A stretch of DNA of 64,000 bases from Thiothrix winogradskyi (lineage in GTDB: Bacteria > Pseudomonadota > Gammaproteobacteria > Thiotrichales > Thiotrichaceae), in NCBI RefSeq assembly GCF_021650935.1, contig NZ_CP091244.1, positions 2,728,001-2,792,000 on the forward strand, in the 5' to 3' direction. The first letter of the stretch is position 1. Every line of letters starts with the position of its first letter. The notes beneath the pieces are model-generated. The model saw only the letters and a list, made by a program, of their open reading frames with translations. It made no database searches and was not told the DNA's origin. This document shows, piece after piece, positions 33,332 to 42,329 of this stretch. The position numbers were made by a program, and so were the translations under genes.

Positions 33332-36007
33332 TCATACCAGACTCTTGCTCACGATTTCATACACATCGCCTGACAAACCGCTGTGTGCTTTAAGCTGTTC
33401 CAGTTGGGCTTTCATTGCGGCGCTGCGGGTCAGCTCGTACTGCCGCCAGTTCATGAGTGGGCGCACCATGCGTGAGGCGATTTGCGGGTTCATCGCATCC
33501 AATTCCAAGACACGCTCTTTGAGGAATGCGTAGCCACTGCCGTCTTGTGCATGGAAATGTAATGGGTTGCGCATGGCGAAACTGCCTACCAACGCACGGA
33601 CTTTGTTGGGGTTGCGGATGTCGAACAGCGGATGTTGCATCAAGTTTTGCACTTGTTGCAGCGTATCGGGTAACGACGAAGTGGCTTGCAACCCAAACCA
33701 TTTGTCCATCACCAACGAGTCGTGTTGCCAACGGTCATGGAAATGTTGTAACGCTTCTTCACGTTGCGGGCAGTCGATTTTGCTAAGCACTGCCAGTGCT
33801 GCCATTGCATCGGTCATATTGCCCGCGTTACGGTATTGCTGGAGGCAGGTGTCGTCGTAAATACCGTCATCCTGAATCCGCCCCAAATACGCCAAACAGA
33901 CATTTTTCAAGCTGCGCCGCCCAATGCTCACTGCATCGGGGGAATAGTCGCCCTGCCCTTGCGCGTGCAAGTCGGCATACAGCGCATCCAGATCCAAACG
34001 CAAAGCCTTCGCCAAGGTCGCGTGGATGAATTCGCGCACGGTGTGAATCGCTTCGGGGTCAGAGGGACGTGCCACTTCTGCGATGTCCGCCTCAGAGGGT
34101 AGCGTCATGGCTTCGGCACGCAAGGCATGATCCAAGGTGTTATCGGTGAGAATCGCCTGATACGCGCTGATGAATTCGTGTTCTAACCCAAAAGCGGCTT
34201 GCTGTTGCTGCGCATCCAGTAAACTCAGAATGGTTTGCATCGCCAAGCGTTGCCCCGCATCCCAACGGTTAAAAGCATCGCTGTCATGCTTCATCAGAAA
34301 CACCAACTCGGCGGTGGTGTACGGGTAGCTCAAGCGTACCGGAGCAGAAAAACCGCGCAACAACGAAGGCACGGGGCGCTCTGGTATATTGCTAAAAGTA
34401 AATGATTGCTCAGCTTCAGTGAAGCGCAACACTTGGCTCACTTCGACTTCGCTCAATGAGCGCTCATCATCCCGTTCCTCGTGTGAATCGCTGCTCCGTT
34501 CCCTGAGCGAAGCCGAAGGGAACAAAAACCCAACTTCCACCGGAATCAAAAACGGCAATTTCTCCGCCGCTTCCGGTGTCGCCGGACAAGACTGACGCAA
34601 GTGCAAGCTACACGTTTGCGCGGCAGCATCGTAATCCATCGTCACCGCCACCCGTGGCGTACCCGCCTGATCATACCAACGCTGGAACTGGCTCAAATCG
34701 ACACCATTGGCATCCGCCATTGCCGCCAAAAAGTTTTCGGTCGCCACCGCTTGCCCGTCATGGCGCTGAAAATACAAATCCATGCCTTTGCGGAAACCGT
34801 CGCGCCCCAGCAAGGTCTGGTACATGCGCACCACTTCCGCACCTTTTTCATAAACGGTCACGGTGTAGAAGTTATTGATTTCCATGTAAGACGCGGGGCG
34901 AATCGGGTGTGCCATTGGGCTGGCATCTTCGGCAAACTGATTGGTACGCAATAAACGCACGTCTTCAATGCGTTTCACCGGGCGCGAATGCAAATCAGAG
35001 GTGAATTCCTGATCACGGAATACGGTCAAACCTTCCTTCAGCGACAATTGGAACCAATCGCGGCAAGTCACGCGGTTGCCCGTCCAGTTGTGAAAATATT
35101 CGTGTCCGATCACCGCTTCAATGCTGACGTAATCCATATCCGTCGCGGTGGCAGGGCTGGCAAACACCAACTTGGAGTTGAACACGTTCAAGCCCTTGTT
35201 TTCCATCGCGCCCATATTGAAATCATCGACCGCCACGATCATGTAAATGTCGAGGTCGTATTCCAGCCCAAAACGCTGTTCATCCCAGAGCATCGCCCGT
35301 TTCAGCGACTGCATGGCGTGGTCGCATTTGTCGATATTGTGCGCTTCGGTATAGATGCGCAAAGTCACATCGCGCCCAGAACCCGTGGTGTAATGGTCTT
35401 CCACATGCTGCAAATCGCCCGCCACCAGCGCGAATAAATACGCGGGTTTGTGAAACGGGTCTTCCCAACGCGCCCAATGCCGACCATCCGCCAACTCGCC
35501 GCTGCCGGTCAGATTACCGTTGGAAAGCAGCACTGGGTATTTCTGTTTATCCGCCAGAATCTGCGTGGTAAACACCGTCATTACATCCGGGCGGTCGGGG
35601 TAATAGGTAATTTTGCGAAAACCTTGCGCTTCGCATTGCGTGCAGAAATTACCGCTGGTTTGGTACAAGCCTTCCAACGAGGTGTTTTTCTGCGGGTAAA
35701 TGCGCGTCACGATTTCCAGCGTACACAATGCCGACACATTGTAAATGCTCATGCCGGTATCCGTGACGTGATAATCACTGGCTTGCAGCGGCAAACCATT
35801 CAAGCGGATTTCTAGCAATTCCAACGCTTCGCCATAAAGTTCCAGCGGGATATTTGCCGCAACGCCTGCTTCACGGCGATAATTTGCCACACTGGTAACG
35901 CGGGTAGCTGTTTCGCCCAATTCAAAGACCAGTGACAACGCATCCACACGGTAGCTAGGTGCGGTATAGTCTTGTAAATAAACCGTTTTAGGTTGACCTT
36001 CTCTCAT
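33332..36007 (-). CDS. pepN: Aminopeptidase N with an in-frame repeat insertion
   Basis: PepN is a cytoplasmic zinc aminopeptidase (M1 family). The 891-residue product shows GAMENKGLNVFN (substrate N-terminus recognition), zinc site HEYFHNW plus the downstream Glu in LKEGLTVF, and SASYME-type strands. The start overlaps the Nudix stop as ATGA, so the two are coupled. Between residues about 496 and 523 (PSASLRERSSDSHEERDDER...) the frame runs through a palindromic repeat at 34441-34521, adding about 27 residues in domain III compared with relatives. Confidence 0.95.
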   Translation of the reverse strand: MREGQPKTVYLQDYTAPSYRVDALSLVFELGETATRVTSVANYRREAGVAANIPLELYGEALELLEIRLNGLPLQASDYHVTDTGMSIYNVSALCTLEIVTRIYPQKNTSLEGLYQTSGNFCTQCEAQGFRKITYYPDRPDVMTVFTTQILADKQKYPVLLSNGNLTGSGELADGRHWARWEDPFHKPAYLFALVAGDLQHVEDHYTTGSGRDVTLRIYTEAHNIDKCDHAMQSLKRAMLWDEQRFGLEYDLDIYMIVAVDDFNMGAMENKGLNVFNSKLVFASPATATDMDYVSIEAVIGHEYFHNWTGNRVTCRDWFQLSLKEGLTVFRDQEFTSDLHSRPVKRIEDVRLLRTNQFAEDASPMAHPIRPASYMEINNFYTVTVYEKGAEVVRMYQTLLGRDGFRKGMDLYFQRHDGQAVATENFLAAMADANGVDLSQFQRWYDQAGTPRVAVTMDYDAAAQTCSLHLRQSCPATPEAAEKLPFLIPVEVGFLFPSASLRERSSDSHEERDDERSLSEVEVSQVLRFTEAEQSFTFSNIPERPVPSLLRGFSAPVRLSYPYTTAELVFLMKHDSDAFNRWDAGQRLAMQTILSLLDAQQQQAAFGLEHEFISAYQAILTDNTLDHALRAEAMTLPSEADIAEVARPSDPEAIHTVREFIHATLAKALRLDLDALYADLHAQGQGDYSPDAVSIGRRSLKNVCLAYLGRIQDDGIYDDTCLQQYRNAGNMTDAMAALAVLSKIDCPQREEALQHFHDRWQHDSLVMDKWFGLQATSSLPDTLQQVQNLMQHPLFDIRNPNKVRALVGSFAMRNPLHFHAQDGSGYAFLKERVLELDAMNPQIASRMVRPLMNWRQYELTRSAAMKAQLEQLKAHSGLSGDVYEIVSKSLV
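34441..34521. repeat. CTTCGACTTCGCTCA-type palindromic repeat inside pepN
   Basis: CTTCGACTTCGCTCAATGAGCG (left) and CCCTGAGCGAAGCCGAAGG (right) form an imperfect inverted repeat. This is a different repeat family from the CCCCTCACCCC type. The coding frame stays open across it. Confidence 0.75.
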
Positions 36008-36876
36008 TTTTTTGTCTCTTTTGAATGACTAGCAGTGTATAACACATTGAGAATAGTAGCATATTCAGGATGTTGTGGTGAAATCATCCCCATGCGCAAT
36101 AAAAGATCAATATTTACCAAATTGCAATTGTCTTTGAATTCTGTGGTGGTTTCCGTCAGCCGCGCAATTTCGGCTAGGGGCATCCGTTCAAACGCAATCA
36201 CTTCACCATCGGTATTTTCCGGCACAAAATCTTCTGGCAACCACAAGTCATACACATAAATCGTGGAATTGTCCAAGCCGCGCCAACCTTCCTGCCGGTA
36301 GGGAATCGTGCCAATCGCTTGCGCTTGCCGAGCCAGTTCTGCGGGAATATTGGCTTCTTCTTGTGACTCTTTAATGACGTTTTCCAGCAAACCCAAGCCC
36401 ACGGGTTGCCCGCCTGCGACTATTTGATCCAGCTTGCCCGGCCAGAAGGGTTTATCCAGTGAACGTGTGCCGACCCAAACCTCAATGCCCTGAGCGGTTT
36501 TCACCAAACCGTTGACGTGAATGCCGAACGTTTTCACCCCGAAAAAATTGGTTGCGGCACGTTCGATTTCCAACTCGGCATGACCGCCAAAATGGTGAGT
36601 GATCGGGTAGGCTTCGGCAACCCACGTATCAATCACGCCTTGTTGATGCAAGCTCCGCAACACTGGCGCAACGGCTTCGGTGCGCACGGCATAATCGGTC
36701 AATTCGGGATTAAGCACCACCTGCGTATCCGTGACACTGAAAATCTCCGACCAGTGCGCCAAGTGTTCCCCAAAGTCGGGTTGCACTTGCCCATACACCT
36801 TGTCGTCAATCAGCAGTTCACGGTAATGGGTCGATTCAAAATTATTGCAGGCACGAATGCGTTCAACGTAGCTCAT
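36004..36876 (-). CDS. Nudix hydrolase with DUF4743-type N-terminal domain
   Basis: The 290-residue product has an N-terminal region (about 1-115) as in DUF4743/thiamine-pyrophosphokinase-associated Nudix proteins. A Nudix domain follows (about 120-260) with GLLENVIKESQEEANIP as its Nudix-box helix. The box keeps the KExxEEA core; the upstream acidic position is Leu here. Such enzymes cleave nucleoside-diphosphate-linked compounds; the substrate is unknown. Its stop overlaps the pepN start, and its start is overlapped by the next gene upstream, so three genes form a tight unit. Confidence 0.85.
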   Translation of the reverse strand: MSYVERIRACNNFESTHYRELLIDDKVYGQVQPDFGEHLAHWSEIFSVTDTQVVLNPELTDYAVRTEAVAPVLRSLHQQGVIDTWVAEAYPITHHFGGHAELEIERAATNFFGVKTFGIHVNGLVKTAQGIEVWVGTRSLDKPFWPGKLDQIVAGGQPVGLGLLENVIKESQEEANIPAELARQAQAIGTIPYRQEGWRGLDNSTIYVYDLWLPEDFVPENTDGEVIAFERMPLAEIARLTETTTEFKDNCNLVNIDLLLRMGMISPQHPEYATILNVLYTASHSKETKK

Positions 36877-37312
36877 GTTTGTGTATCAGTGGTTGTTGTT
36901 CGGCAAATTTGGTCATGCTGGTATTCAGCATCCAGCCTAACGAGAGTACAACCAGAATCGCCACCACAGCAAGAACTCGCCATAATCGACTCACCATGCA
37001 GGACAGTTTTTCGCATTTCTGCATATTGGCGTACATTTCGCGGTTAATGTAGCCCTGTGCTTGGTTGAAGCCGGTAAAGTCAATACTAAACGTATCACCT
37101 TCATGATACAGCAACAGCTCATCAACCAGCGGCGCTTCCCGCGCGTAGATTGAGCGTACCGATTCAATTAACCCCTGTTTATCCAAGGTGCTGATGCCGT
37201 TGACTCTACGCACCCGCTGATCACCGGCATCGCGTAATTGCCAAACCATTGAGCCTTTGCCGGGTGAAATTTCCGTGCAAACGAGAGATTGGATGGTATA
37301 CGTTTTTTTCAT
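36863..37312 (-). CDS. Small protein with one C-terminal-half membrane helix
   Basis: The 149-residue product has a soluble N-terminal part (about 1-105, IQSLVCTEISPGKGSMVWQLRDAGDQRVRRV) and one membrane helix near 110-130 (LWRVLAVVAILVVLSLGWML). I do not recognise it. It overlaps the Nudix gene start by 14 bp, so it is probably co-transcribed. Confidence 0.7.
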   Translation of the reverse strand: MKKTYTIQSLVCTEISPGKGSMVWQLRDAGDQRVRRVNGISTLDKQGLIESVRSIYAREAPLVDELLLYHEGDTFSIDFTGFNQAQGYINREMYANMQKCEKLSCMVSRLWRVLAVVAILVVLSLGWMLNTSMTKFAEQQPLIHKHELR

Positions 37313-37369
37313 TGTTATTCGCCAAATACACAGATAATTGGCGTGACTTTAGCATACCTCTATCCGGCA

Positions 37370-37612
37370 TTAATCCAAATTACGATGCGTGGCATCACAG
37401 AATGGTGCTTTCTGGGTATGCTTGCACGCACATAACCCGTACTTCTTGCTTTCCGGCACGGTAAATTCCATTGGGGTAAAATCCGTCCCCTTGTGCGAGC
37501 CGTCGCAGAATGGCTGATTAGCCGAACGTCCGCAGGTACACCACCAATAGCTTTTGTCAGCTTCCAGCTCCACCACACACGGTTTTTTCTGCGCAATAAC
37601 GGGGTCACTCAT
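37370..37612 (-). CDS. CDGSH iron-sulfur domain protein (two motifs)
   Basis: The 80-residue product contains two CDGSH-type 2Fe-2S binding motifs: CTCGRSANQPFCDGSH and CACKHTQKAPFCDATH. Each uses three Cys and one His, as in mitoNEET relatives. Likely role is electron transfer or iron-sulfur sensing (inferred). Its start overlaps the bioC stop by 4 bp as ATGA, so it is coupled to biotin synthesis genes. Confidence 0.93.
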   Translation of the reverse strand: MSDPVIAQKKPCVVELEADKSYWWCTCGRSANQPFCDGSHKGTDFTPMEFTVPESKKYGLCACKHTQKAPFCDATHRNLD

Positions 37613-38478
37613 GACTTACTCCTCATAATCGGAATGAATTTTTCGGGTAGTTTGCTGGGCAACAACGTCGGTGCCCAAGCGTGACCATACACCACTTCGT
37701 AGGTGGCAGGATAAAGCCCATTTTCCTGACGAAAGTATTCGTAAGCCTGCAAAAAAGCCTGTAAATGTGCTTTGCCCGTCAAGCCGTGATTGCGCCCCTG
37801 AGTGGCATTGTTTGCGCCGATGCCTTTCAAGTCACGCAATAAACCGCGCACATCGGTGTAGGTCAGCGTGATGGTTTCCATATCCACCACCGGATCGCGA
37901 AAACCGGCCTGCAACAGCGCATCGCCCACGTCGTGCATATCCACAAATTGGCTGGCATGGGTGAAGCCATCCACCCTGCCCCAACTGGCGCGTAATTCTT
38001 TCAGGGTATCGGGGCCGAAGGTGGCAAACATCAGCAAACCGTTCGGTTTCAGCACTTGCACCCATTCGCCGAATACCGCTGGCAAGTCGTTGCACCATTG
38101 CAGCATGAGGTTGGAGAGCAACATATCCGCGCATTGCGGCTGGAATGGCAGGTGATTGGCATCGGCACACACGCCTTGTGGCTTGCGAAACCAACCGCCG
38201 CGTTGCCGGGTTTTTTGCACCATATTAACGGCGAGATCGACGCCGATAATGCGAGCTTTTTTGTAACGCTTGAGTAAATGTTCGCTGATTGCCCCCGTGC
38301 CGCAACCGAGGTCGAGGACGGTTTCCGGCTGCATTTTGATGAAATCCAAACGTTCCAACAGACGCTCACCGATTTCACGCTGCAACACCGCATTCGCGTC
38401 GTAAGTGTGCGCGGCGCGTTCAAAACCTTGGCGGGTTTTACGCTTATCCAGCAAATGGGGGTTCGTATCAGAGCGCAT
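37609..38478 (-). CDS. bioC: Malonyl-ACP O-methyltransferase BioC
   Basis: BioC methylates malonyl-ACP to start the pimelate branch of biotin synthesis; BioH later removes the methyl group. The 289-residue product has ARRAAHTYDA-like opening (GFERAAHTYDANAVLQREIGERLLERL), SAM motif VLDLGCGTGAIS, and LSNLMLQWCNDLPAVF with LMFATFGPDTLKELR, all typical of BioC. Its start is overlapped by a remnant of an older bioH 3' end (see 38468-38539). The current bioH lies 1.8 kb away on the same strand. Confidence 0.95.
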   Translation of the reverse strand: MRSDTNPHLLDKRKTRQGFERAAHTYDANAVLQREIGERLLERLDFIKMQPETVLDLGCGTGAISEHLLKRYKKARIIGVDLAVNMVQKTRQRGGWFRKPQGVCADANHLPFQPQCADMLLSNLMLQWCNDLPAVFGEWVQVLKPNGLLMFATFGPDTLKELRASWGRVDGFTHASQFVDMHDVGDALLQAGFRDPVVDMETITLTYTDVRGLLRDLKGIGANNATQGRNHGLTGKAHLQAFLQAYEYFRQENGLYPATYEVVYGHAWAPTLLPSKLPEKFIPIMRSKS

Positions 38479-38539
38479 CCAGCAATGCCCCGCTATGTTC
38501 CATGAAAGTCTCCGGGTGGGTAAGAGCGAGAATGCCTAA
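38468..38539 (-). pseudogene. Remnant of a second bioH 3' end
   Basis: On the minus strand this reads LALTHPETFMEHSGALLDAL then stop. The intact bioH ends FVTHPELFMERVEAFLGGL then stop. A 25-bp stretch at 38497-38521 matches 40314-40338 at 22 positions. The remnant overlaps the bioC start by 11 bp, as an original bioH-bioC junction would. It marks the far end of the insertion that carries the two genes at 38540-40140. Confidence 0.8.
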
Positions 38540-39730
38540 TCAGTTAGCATAAGCATCGGCGATAAATATATGGCAGCCTTCAACGCTGTTATCACAAGGG
38601 ATGCTGTCCATAAAATTTTGAACAGTGGATGGCTTTTGCCTTATTTGTGACAGGTATTTAAGTTGATCAATATAGCCTTGGAGTATTTTATTTCTAGCAA
38701 TAATTTTCCGTGAAACCTCAAGGTTTAACTTCTCTTCAGTGTCTACACCCTTGAGCTTAGACCATCCGAAACTTCTTTTCTGCGGCTGTCCGCGCAAGTG
38801 ATCGAGAATACTTATGCCTGATGAGGAAGATTCAGCAAAATCAACCCACTCGATCACTTCTGCGGAATTGATGTGCTGGACGTAATCTTTTGTCAGAAAA
38901 CGTTGCGCGTTATCATTAATGACATGATTTTTAACGAACGCTCTGGATGAGCTTTGCCATGTATTTTGTGCATCATGCAAATCGTTCAGTGCTTGATCGT
39001 ACATATCCAGTTCTGCGGAACACAACGAATGCCCAATGGCTGTAATGGTGAAGTACTCTTCTGCCGCCATGAAGGAATATTCATTGCTACTGTCTGTCAG
39101 TAACATTTTATATTTTTCGTGAATTTCCCCGATCGTCTGCCTGCTACTGATTAACATCTGAAGCCTAGCGGCATGGTCTTCTACTTTATTTAATTCCCTG
39201 ATGACTTTTAGTGCTGCGATTAACCTAGATCTTTCTTGTAGCTCAAGAAACGACTTGATGTATTTCACATCAGAGGCTACTTGTTGTAATTTTTCATCAA
39301 TTTTATTGATTTTATTGCTTAAAAACAGGAATCCGGCAGAGCTAACAGCCAATGTCAAACCTGACAACAGCATGGATGCTTGCGCTAACTGAAGCAATTG
39401 GGTGACATTAGCTCCAATATGACTAACCTCAGTACTGATAGCGCCAACCTCAGCACCTATGCGACCAACTTCAGCACCAATAACACCAACATCCCCGCCG
39501 ATGCGATGGAGTTGATAGGTATTAACGCCTGAAAGGAGTGTATTCAGCGGCGAAGTGAAGGCGGATAAAATGTTGCTAGGCGTGGTGCTATTGACAAGAT
39601 GCGCCAAAATTTGACCTTGTTCATTACGAACCACACCGCCGTAAACTTTATTTACACCAGCGAGTACCCCAAGCATCAGATTGTCTGGAATGGAACGGCT
39701 TAATACAAAACCTGCGAGTTCTGAGATCAT
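38540..39730 (-). CDS. Unrecognised protein with heptad repeats, inserted between bioH and bioC
   Basis: The 396-residue product has a hydrophobic N-terminal stretch, then regular seven-residue units (IGGDVGVIGAEVGRIGAEVG, about 78-105). A hydrophobic segment follows (MLLSGLTLAVSSAGFLFL, about 122-140) and a helical C-terminal half. The arrangement suggests an oligomeric coiled coil next to a membrane-associated helix. I do not recognise the family. With 39802-40140 it occupies a block flanked by two bioH ends, so it is probably acquired DNA. A defence or toxin role is only a thought from context. Confidence 0.7.
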   Translation of the reverse strand: MISELAGFVLSRSIPDNLMLGVLAGVNKVYGGVVRNEQGQILAHLVNSTTPSNILSAFTSPLNTLLSGVNTYQLHRIGGDVGVIGAEVGRIGAEVGAISTEVSHIGANVTQLLQLAQASMLLSGLTLAVSSAGFLFLSNKINKIDEKLQQVASDVKYIKSFLELQERSRLIAALKVIRELNKVEDHAARLQMLISSRQTIGEIHEKYKMLLTDSSNEYSFMAAEEYFTITAIGHSLCSAELDMYDQALNDLHDAQNTWQSSSRAFVKNHVINDNAQRFLTKDYVQHINSAEVIEWVDFAESSSSGISILDHLRGQPQKRSFGWSKLKGVDTEEKLNLEVSRKIIARNKILQGYIDQLKYLSQIRQKPSTVQNFMDSIPCDNSVEGCHIFIADAYAN

Positions 39731-39801
39731 GATGCTTCCTCAAAAAATTAATCCTAACGTTCTCTTGCGTTATATGGACGGAGCGCAAGATTACTCATTT
39801 A

Positions 39802-40140
39802 TTAGGCTATTGCAAACCACTTAAGTTTTGCTACCCAAAATGTTATCAGTCTCCCGACTAGGAATGCGATACAAAGTGGGACGACAAACTGATTCAGCAC
39901 GAATGCATCACTTTGTTCCAACACTAAGCTAGGGAGATCACTACGCACAGCAACATAGATTAAAACCACCAAAAATCCTATCGAATCAAGCAATACGGCA
40001 AGAATTATTCCCCACATTGAGAACCCGATAGAGAGAGCTAAGACCAACCCTGTCACCACCGCACTTAAGATCATACTGATGACAGCTACAGGTTTATTGC
40101 CCGTGTACCAGTAATACCAGTAGCTTTTTGGAATTTTCAC
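39802..40140 (-). CDS. Small membrane protein (three helices), inserted block
   Basis: The 112-residue product has three predicted membrane helices (about 18-42, 44-64 and 86-106). The loops are short and there are no recognised motifs. It lies 71 bp upstream of the heptad-repeat gene on the same strand, probably co-transcribed with it. 40141-40284 contains nothing I can identify. Confidence 0.65.
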   Translation of the reverse strand: MKIPKSYWYYWYTGNKPVAVISMILSAVVTGLVLALSIGFSMWGIILAVLLDSIGFLVVLIYVAVRSDLPSLVLEQSDAFVLNQFVVPLCIAFLVGRLITFWVAKLKWFAIA

Positions 40141-40284
40141 GATCTTAATCCCTGTGATAGATTAATTTAATAAACAGGAAGATTCTATCTTTTTGCCAAT
40201 GGTAATATGCTTAAGATTAATGCTTCTAATATTTTTTTGACGTGACCATCATCACTCTTTGATTGTTTTTCAACAAATTTTGGA

Positions 40285-41043
40285 TTAAAGCCCACCTAGA
40301 AATGCCTCAACACGTTCCATGAAAAGCTCAGGGTGGGTCACGAAGGGTACATGCGCAGCACTACCTAACACGGCGATGTGCTGATAACTCATTTCAGGCA
40401 GTGCATCAGCAAGAGAAGCGGGTATCAGCTTGTCGAGCTTGCCCAGCATCCACAGCGCGGGCTGGGTCACGGGCGCTTGCGAAAAGTCGGCAGTTTGCAG
40501 GATGGTTAAGCCCTCTTCCAGCGCGGTAATGTTGGCGGGGTATTCCATAATACGCTCACGCAAAGCATTCACCACGCGGGTATCGGTTTTGGTGCTGAGG
40601 AATTGCAACGCGAAAAAACGTTTCACCGTGCCAAGGTAATCGGTTTGCAAACTTCTACCAAACAGCGCCAATAGGTCGGGGGAAACGCCGTGCGCCCAAT
40701 CATTTTCTGCGACGAATTTGGGCGTGCTGGCAATCAAAATCAGCGCCGCAATCCGCTCAGGCAAAGCGTGCGCCAAACCTTGGGCAATGAGTCCGCCGAG
40801 TGACCAACCCATAACGATCGCATCTTGCGGAATGTGTGGGGCAAGTTGCGCCACCGCTTCCGCCAATGTTCCCAGCGGTAAATGGCTGTTTGCGCCATGC
40901 CCCGGTAGGTCAATGCAGGTAACTTGGGCATGTTGCACCAAGCTCGGCAATAGTGGTTGCCAGACGTGGCTATTCATGCCCCAGCCGTGGAGCAGGACTA
41001 ACGGTTTGCCCTGCCCTGAATATTCAATAATGTTTAGCTTCAA
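40285..41043 (-). CDS. bioH: Pimeloyl-ACP methyl ester esterase BioH
   Basis: BioH hydrolyses pimeloyl-ACP methyl ester to end the BioC/BioH pathway. The 252-residue alpha/beta hydrolase has HGWGMNSHVWQPLLP, the nucleophile elbow MGWSLGGL, an Asp near LGKLDKLIP and His in GSAAHVPFVTHPE. The only possible start is TTG 41043, because the frame has a stop at 41050-41052. That is an unusual start, with a weak ribosome site (AAGAAGCC). Its 3' end differs from the remnant beside bioC. Confidence 0.93.
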   Translation of the reverse strand: MKLNIIEYSGQGKPLVLLHGWGMNSHVWQPLLPSLVQHAQVTCIDLPGHGANSHLPLGTLAEAVAQLAPHIPQDAIVMGWSLGGLIAQGLAHALPERIAALILIASTPKFVAENDWAHGVSPDLLALFGRSLQTDYLGTVKRFFALQFLSTKTDTRVVNALRERIMEYPANITALEEGLTILQTADFSQAPVTQPALWMLGKLDKLIPASLADALPEMSYQHIAVLGSAAHVPFVTHPELFMERVEAFLGGL

Positions 41044-41235
41044 GGCTTCTTACCACTGTTCTGCATACCTTGTACGTTTTGCGTCATCACTGCCATATTG
41101 CCGCTCATCCCACTTCCCCCTGCGCAAGTCGTGTGGTGTTAAAAGTTGGGTACTTTAGCATAGATAGATTGAGGCACAATCAACTTGCTATCCATCGTTT
41201 CACCCACAATAATACACATAAGGAGGTGTATGCTT

Positions 41236-41445
41236 ATGCGCACAAATATTGTTCTTGATGATACACTGGTGATGGAAGCCTTTCGTCTGACTGGTCTCAA
41301 AACTAAGCGGGAATTGATCCTGCAAGCCCTGAAAGAAATGGTAGAAAATCGCCAACGCTTAGATTTACGTGAACTGAGAGGCATTGGTGGTTTCCGGCAT
41401 GATTACGACCACAAAGCATTACGTGCTGGCGAGGGTAAGCCCTGA
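41236..41445 (+). CDS. vapB: VapB-type antitoxin without a partner
   Basis: The 69-residue product (ATG 41236, AGGAGG nine bases upstream) has the VapB ribbon-helix-helix: MRTNIVLDDTLVMEAFRLTG with TKRELILQALKEMV, then RLDLRELRGIGGF. VapB proteins are normally followed by a VapC PIN nuclease. Here 41446-41573 has no PIN gene, and plsY follows. It looks like an orphan or a relic of a lost pair. An ATG at 41230 lies too close to the ribosome site. Confidence 0.85.
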   Translation: MRTNIVLDDTLVMEAFRLTGLKTKRELILQALKEMVENRQRLDLRELRGIGGFRHDYDHKALRAGEGKP

Positions 41446-41573
41446 TCTGACAGCAATAATTCCGCACACTCCGCCACGTCATACCGCACTAAACCAACGT
41501 CACTTTCTCCCCGACAAGCCGACAATCTGATAGCATTGCGACTTTACATAACAACGTTACACGGATCTTCACT

Positions 41574-42191
41574 ATGGTCTATTTGCTGATTGCACTGGCT
41601 TACCTGCTCGGTTCCATTTCTGCCGCCATCATTACCTGCAAACTGATGGGCTTACCTGACCCGCGCACGGTCGGTTCCAATAACCCCGGCGCGACCAATG
41701 TGTTGCGTCACGGCGGTAAAAAAGCCGCTGCAATTACCTTGCTCGGTGATGGTTTAAAAGGTTTGATTCCGGTTTTGGTCGGCAAAGCCTTGGGCGTGGA
41801 GGAGACGGGGTTAATCTTGATCGGTATCGCCGCGTTCTTGGGGCATCTATACCCCGTCTTTTATGGCTTTAAAGGCGGTAAAGGTGTTGCCACCGCTATC
41901 GGCGTATTCCTTGGCGTGAATATTTGGGGTGGCATAGCCTTCGTCGCCACATGGTTGGTCATGGCGAAAGGTTTCAAAATTTCCTCACTCGCCGCGCTGA
42001 TTGCCACCGCACTCTCGCCGATCTACTTCTGGGTATTAAGTGATGGCAATGGCTGGTTGACCTTGGGCGTGTTATTCATGGCGATTATGATTTTCTGGCG
42101 GCACGAATCGAATATCCGCAACCTGCTATCGGGCAAGGAAGACAAGATTCAGTCCAAAGAAGGCGCGGAATCGGTGACAAATGAAGAGTGA
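41574..42191 (+). CDS. plsY: Acyl-phosphate glycerol-3-phosphate acyltransferase PlsY
   Basis: PlsY transfers an acyl group from acyl-phosphate to glycerol-3-phosphate at the inner membrane, the first step of phospholipid synthesis. The 205-residue product has about five membrane helices and three family motifs: GSISAAI, GSNNPGATNVLR and GFKGGKGVATAIG. The start follows GGATCTTCACT. 42192-42329 has no supported gene (see rejected items). Confidence 0.95.
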   Translation: MVYLLIALAYLLGSISAAIITCKLMGLPDPRTVGSNNPGATNVLRHGGKKAAAITLLGDGLKGLIPVLVGKALGVEETGLILIGIAAFLGHLYPVFYGFKGGKGVATAIGVFLGVNIWGGIAFVATWLVMAKGFKISSLAALIATALSPIYFWVLSDGNGWLTLGVLFMAIMIFWRHESNIRNLLSGKEDKIQSKEGAESVTNEE

Positions 42192-42329
42192 ATGAGAATG
42201 TACCCTGCAAGCGCTTCCTTAACAAAAGAATCGCCAGCAGGGCTGACTCCTACAACGCAGGATTTTAATGTGCCGGGCTGTAAGGCAATGACGAATGCAA
42301 GCCGATTGTCCACAGACTGTGTTTCATCA

